DNA of 34,829 nt, taken from Terriglobia bacterium. Lineage in GTDB: Bacteria > Acidobacteriota > Terriglobia > Bryobacterales > Bryobacteraceae. Below are positions 33,364 to 34,829 of this stretch, one piece after another. A program made the translations under genes and the position numbers. The stretch spans positions 1-34,829 of the forward strand of contig PSRJ01000378.1 of NCBI GenBank assembly GCA_003175985.1. Direction: 5' to 3'. The notes under the pieces are model-generated. The model searched no databases. It was not told the origin of the DNA and saw nothing but the letters and a program-made list of their open reading frames with translations. Numbering within the stretch: position 1 is the first letter of the stretch; every line of letters begins with the position of its first letter.

Positions 33364-34829
33364 ATGCCGGAAAAGCCGTACGACCATAATCAGATCGAAC
33401 TGAAATGGCACGCGCGTTGGGAGAACGCCGATTTCTATAAGGCGGAGGAGAACTCCCCCAAGCCGAAATTCTATGTGCTCGAAATGCTGCCGTATCCGAG
33501 CGGCACGCTGCACATTGGCCATATCCGGAACTACTCGATCGGCGATGCGCTGGCTCGCTATAAGTGGATGCGCGGCTACAACGTGCTTCATCCCATGGGA
33601 TGGGACGCATTCGGACTGCCGGCCGAGAATGCGGCGATCGCCAACCAGCGCCCGCCGCGCGAATGGACGCTGCACAATATCGCATCGATGAAGAAGACCC
33701 ACCGGAGATTCGGTTTCAGCTACGACTGGGACCGCGAAGTCTCCACCTGCGAACCCGATTACTACCGCTGGAACCAGTGGTTCTTCCTCAAGATGTACGA
33801 GCGCGGGCTGGCCTACCGGAAAAAGGCGCTGGTCAACTGGTGTCCGAAGTGCGCCACGGTGTTGGCCAACGAACAGGTTGTGGAAGGCTGCTGCTGGCGC
33901 CACGAAGACACGCTCGTGGAGCAGCGCGCGCTGGAACAATGGTTCCTGAAGATTACCGATTACGCCGAGCAATTGCTCGATGACATGAAGCAGCTCGAGG
34001 GTGGCTGGCCGGAGCGCGTGCTCGTGATGCAGCGCAACTGGATCGGCCGTTCCGAAGGGGCCGAAGTCGATTTCCAGCTCAACACTCCTACGCTGCATCT
34101 GCCGCTTCGCGTCTTCACGACACGCATCGACACCATCTTTGGCGCTACCTGCCTGATTCTCGCGCCGGAGCATCCATTGAACGAGTCGCTGCTCGATTCG
34201 GCCGGAAAAGCCCGCGCCAAAGCCATGGTGGATGCCCGCGCCGGCCGCGATCCGGGCGATATCGAGAAAGAAGGCTTCTTCACCGGCCAATACGCATTGA
34301 ATCCATTCAGCGGGGAACGCGTTCCGGTTTGGATCGGCAACTTCGTCCTGATGGGCTATGGCACGGGTGCAATCATGGCCGTGCCCGCGCATGACGAGCG
34401 CGATTTCGAATTCTGCTTGAAATACGGAATTCCGATCCGGCCGGTGATTCGCCCTTCGGATGGGCCGCTCGATGCCGATCCCAAACAGGCGTTCACGGAG
34501 GATGGCGTCGTGGAGAACTCCGGCCGTTGGTCGGGCCTTCCGAGCGATGAGGCGCGCCGGCAGATGGCGGCTCATGCCGCGTCACAGGGCTTCGGAACCG
34601 CTGCTATCACTTACCGCATCAAGGACTGGGGTATCTCGCGGCAGCGCTACTGGGGCACTCCCATCCCCATGATCCATTGCCCGCAATGCGGCATTGTGCC
34701 GGTTCCGGAAGACCAGCTTCCGGTAGTATTGCCCGATCGTGTGGAAATCACAGGCACGGGCCGCTCGCCGCTGGAGAACGTTCCGGAGTTCGTGAACGTG
34801 GCGTGCCCCCGCTGCGGCGGTGCCGCCCG
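33364..34829 (+). CDS. leuS: Leucyl-tRNA synthetase, 3' end cut by window edge
   Basis: The first 488 codons of a class I synthetase that charges tRNA-Leu. The start is ATG 33364. Visible are the HIGH motif (H50-I-G-H53 in PSGTLHIGHIRNYSIGDALAR), the WDAFGLPAENAA block, a CPKC...GCCWRH zinc-like element, and the CP1 editing domain with TTRIDTIFG and GTGAIMAVPAHDERDFEF (conserved editing-site Asp). It returns to the catalytic fold at KDWGISRQRYWGTPIP. The KMSKS loop and anticodon-binding domain lie beyond the window. It follows the VWA gene by 59 bp with no clear promoter. Confidence 0.97.
   Translation, partial: MPEKPYDHNQIELKWHARWENADFYKAEENSPKPKFYVLEMLPYPSGTLHIGHIRNYSIGDALARYKWMRGYNVLHPMGWDAFGLPAENAAIANQRPPREWTLHNIASMKKTHRRFGFSYDWDREVSTCEPDYYRWNQWFFLKMYERGLAYRKKALVNWCPKCATVLANEQVVEGCCWRHEDTLVEQRALEQWFLKITDYAEQLLDDMKQLEGGWPERVLVMQRNWIGRSEGAEVDFQLNTPTLHLPLRVFTTRIDTIFGATCLILAPEHPLNESLLDSAGKARAKAMVDARAGRDPGDIEKEGFFTGQYALNPFSGERVPVWIGNFVLMGYGTGAIMAVPAHDERDFEFCLKYGIPIRPVIRPSDGPLDADPKQAFTEDGVVENSGRWSGLPSDEARRQMAAHAASQGFGTAAITYRIKDWGISRQRYWGTPIPMIHCPQCGIVPVPEDQLPVVLPDRVEITGTGRSPLENVPEFVNVACPRCGGAA

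Noticed and set aside
33301..34575. Long open frame (424 codons) on the minus strand opposite leuS
   Set aside because: It is antisense to a certain LeuRS and its product has no recognisable domain; long antisense frames are expected in GC-rich genes.
1..34829. tRNA, rRNA, CRISPR, transposase, prophage or attachment sites
   Set aside because: No T-loop-like tRNA ends, repeat-spacer array, transposase motif or phage gene was recognised on either strand.

Overview
The window is GC-rich bacterial DNA with densely packed genes on both strands. It looks like an Acidobacteriota chromosome, probably from the Solibacter/Bryobacter group. This is inferred from gene content: a VWFA-related secreted protein of the acidobacterial type, a PEP-CTERM protein, YVTN propellers, a TPR-CHAT protein, DUF6644- and DUF4337-type membrane proteins, many GTG starts and short intergenic gaps. 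No rRNA, tRNA, CRISPR array, transposase or phage gene was seen.

Layout. 1-801 (-): a Cys-rich small protein cut by the left edge, and a four-helix membrane protein. 991-2367 (-): an M20 dipeptidase. 2540-6503 (+): a three-gene operon of a zinc-finger anti-sigma-like membrane protein, an unrecognised 277-aa protein and a large TPR-CHAT (caspase-like) protein. A cluster of inverted repeats follows, then a secreted EXORDIUM/PHI-1-like protein (6635-7540). 7610-8035 (+): a small membrane protein. 8278-12653 (+): the conserved block rpmH-rnpA-yidD-yidC-jag-mnmE (ribosomal protein L34, RNase P protein, membrane insertion and tRNA modification). 12761-17506 (-): a PEP-CTERM protein, a structured intergenic repeat, a YVTN propeller protein with a duplicated C-terminal domain, a 548-bp gap and a secreted metallo-beta-lactamase-fold protein. 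tadA (-) and a DUF4337 gene (+) then diverge from a 27-bp gap. 18623-21809 (+): two overlapping GT-C/GT39-like membrane glycosyltransferases. 21823-22995 (-): a Tat-exported metallo-beta-lactamase-fold protein. 23111-23884 (+): an exported hypothetical protein. 23881-31028 (-): a seven-gene efflux operon (TetR, TolC-like, HlyD-like, two ABC ATPases, two ABC-2 permeases) with a clear promoter/operator. 31152-34829 (+): a CxxC mini-protein, nfo, a VWA protein and the 5' part of leuS.

How they work together. The efflux operon encodes a whole tripartite exporter plus its likely repressor. It resembles E. coli cecR-ybhGFSR, but the two nucleotide-binding domains are separate genes and an outer-membrane factor is included. 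The rpmH-mnmE block is the usual bacterial cluster, but no dnaA or recognisable oriC lies upstream. The anti-sigma-like/unknown/TPR-CHAT operon is the best candidate for an undescribed signalling or protease system. Two well-conserved genes, rnpA and nfo, lack an ATG/GTG/TTG where homology places their start; for nfo the metal-ligand spacing points to a CTG start.
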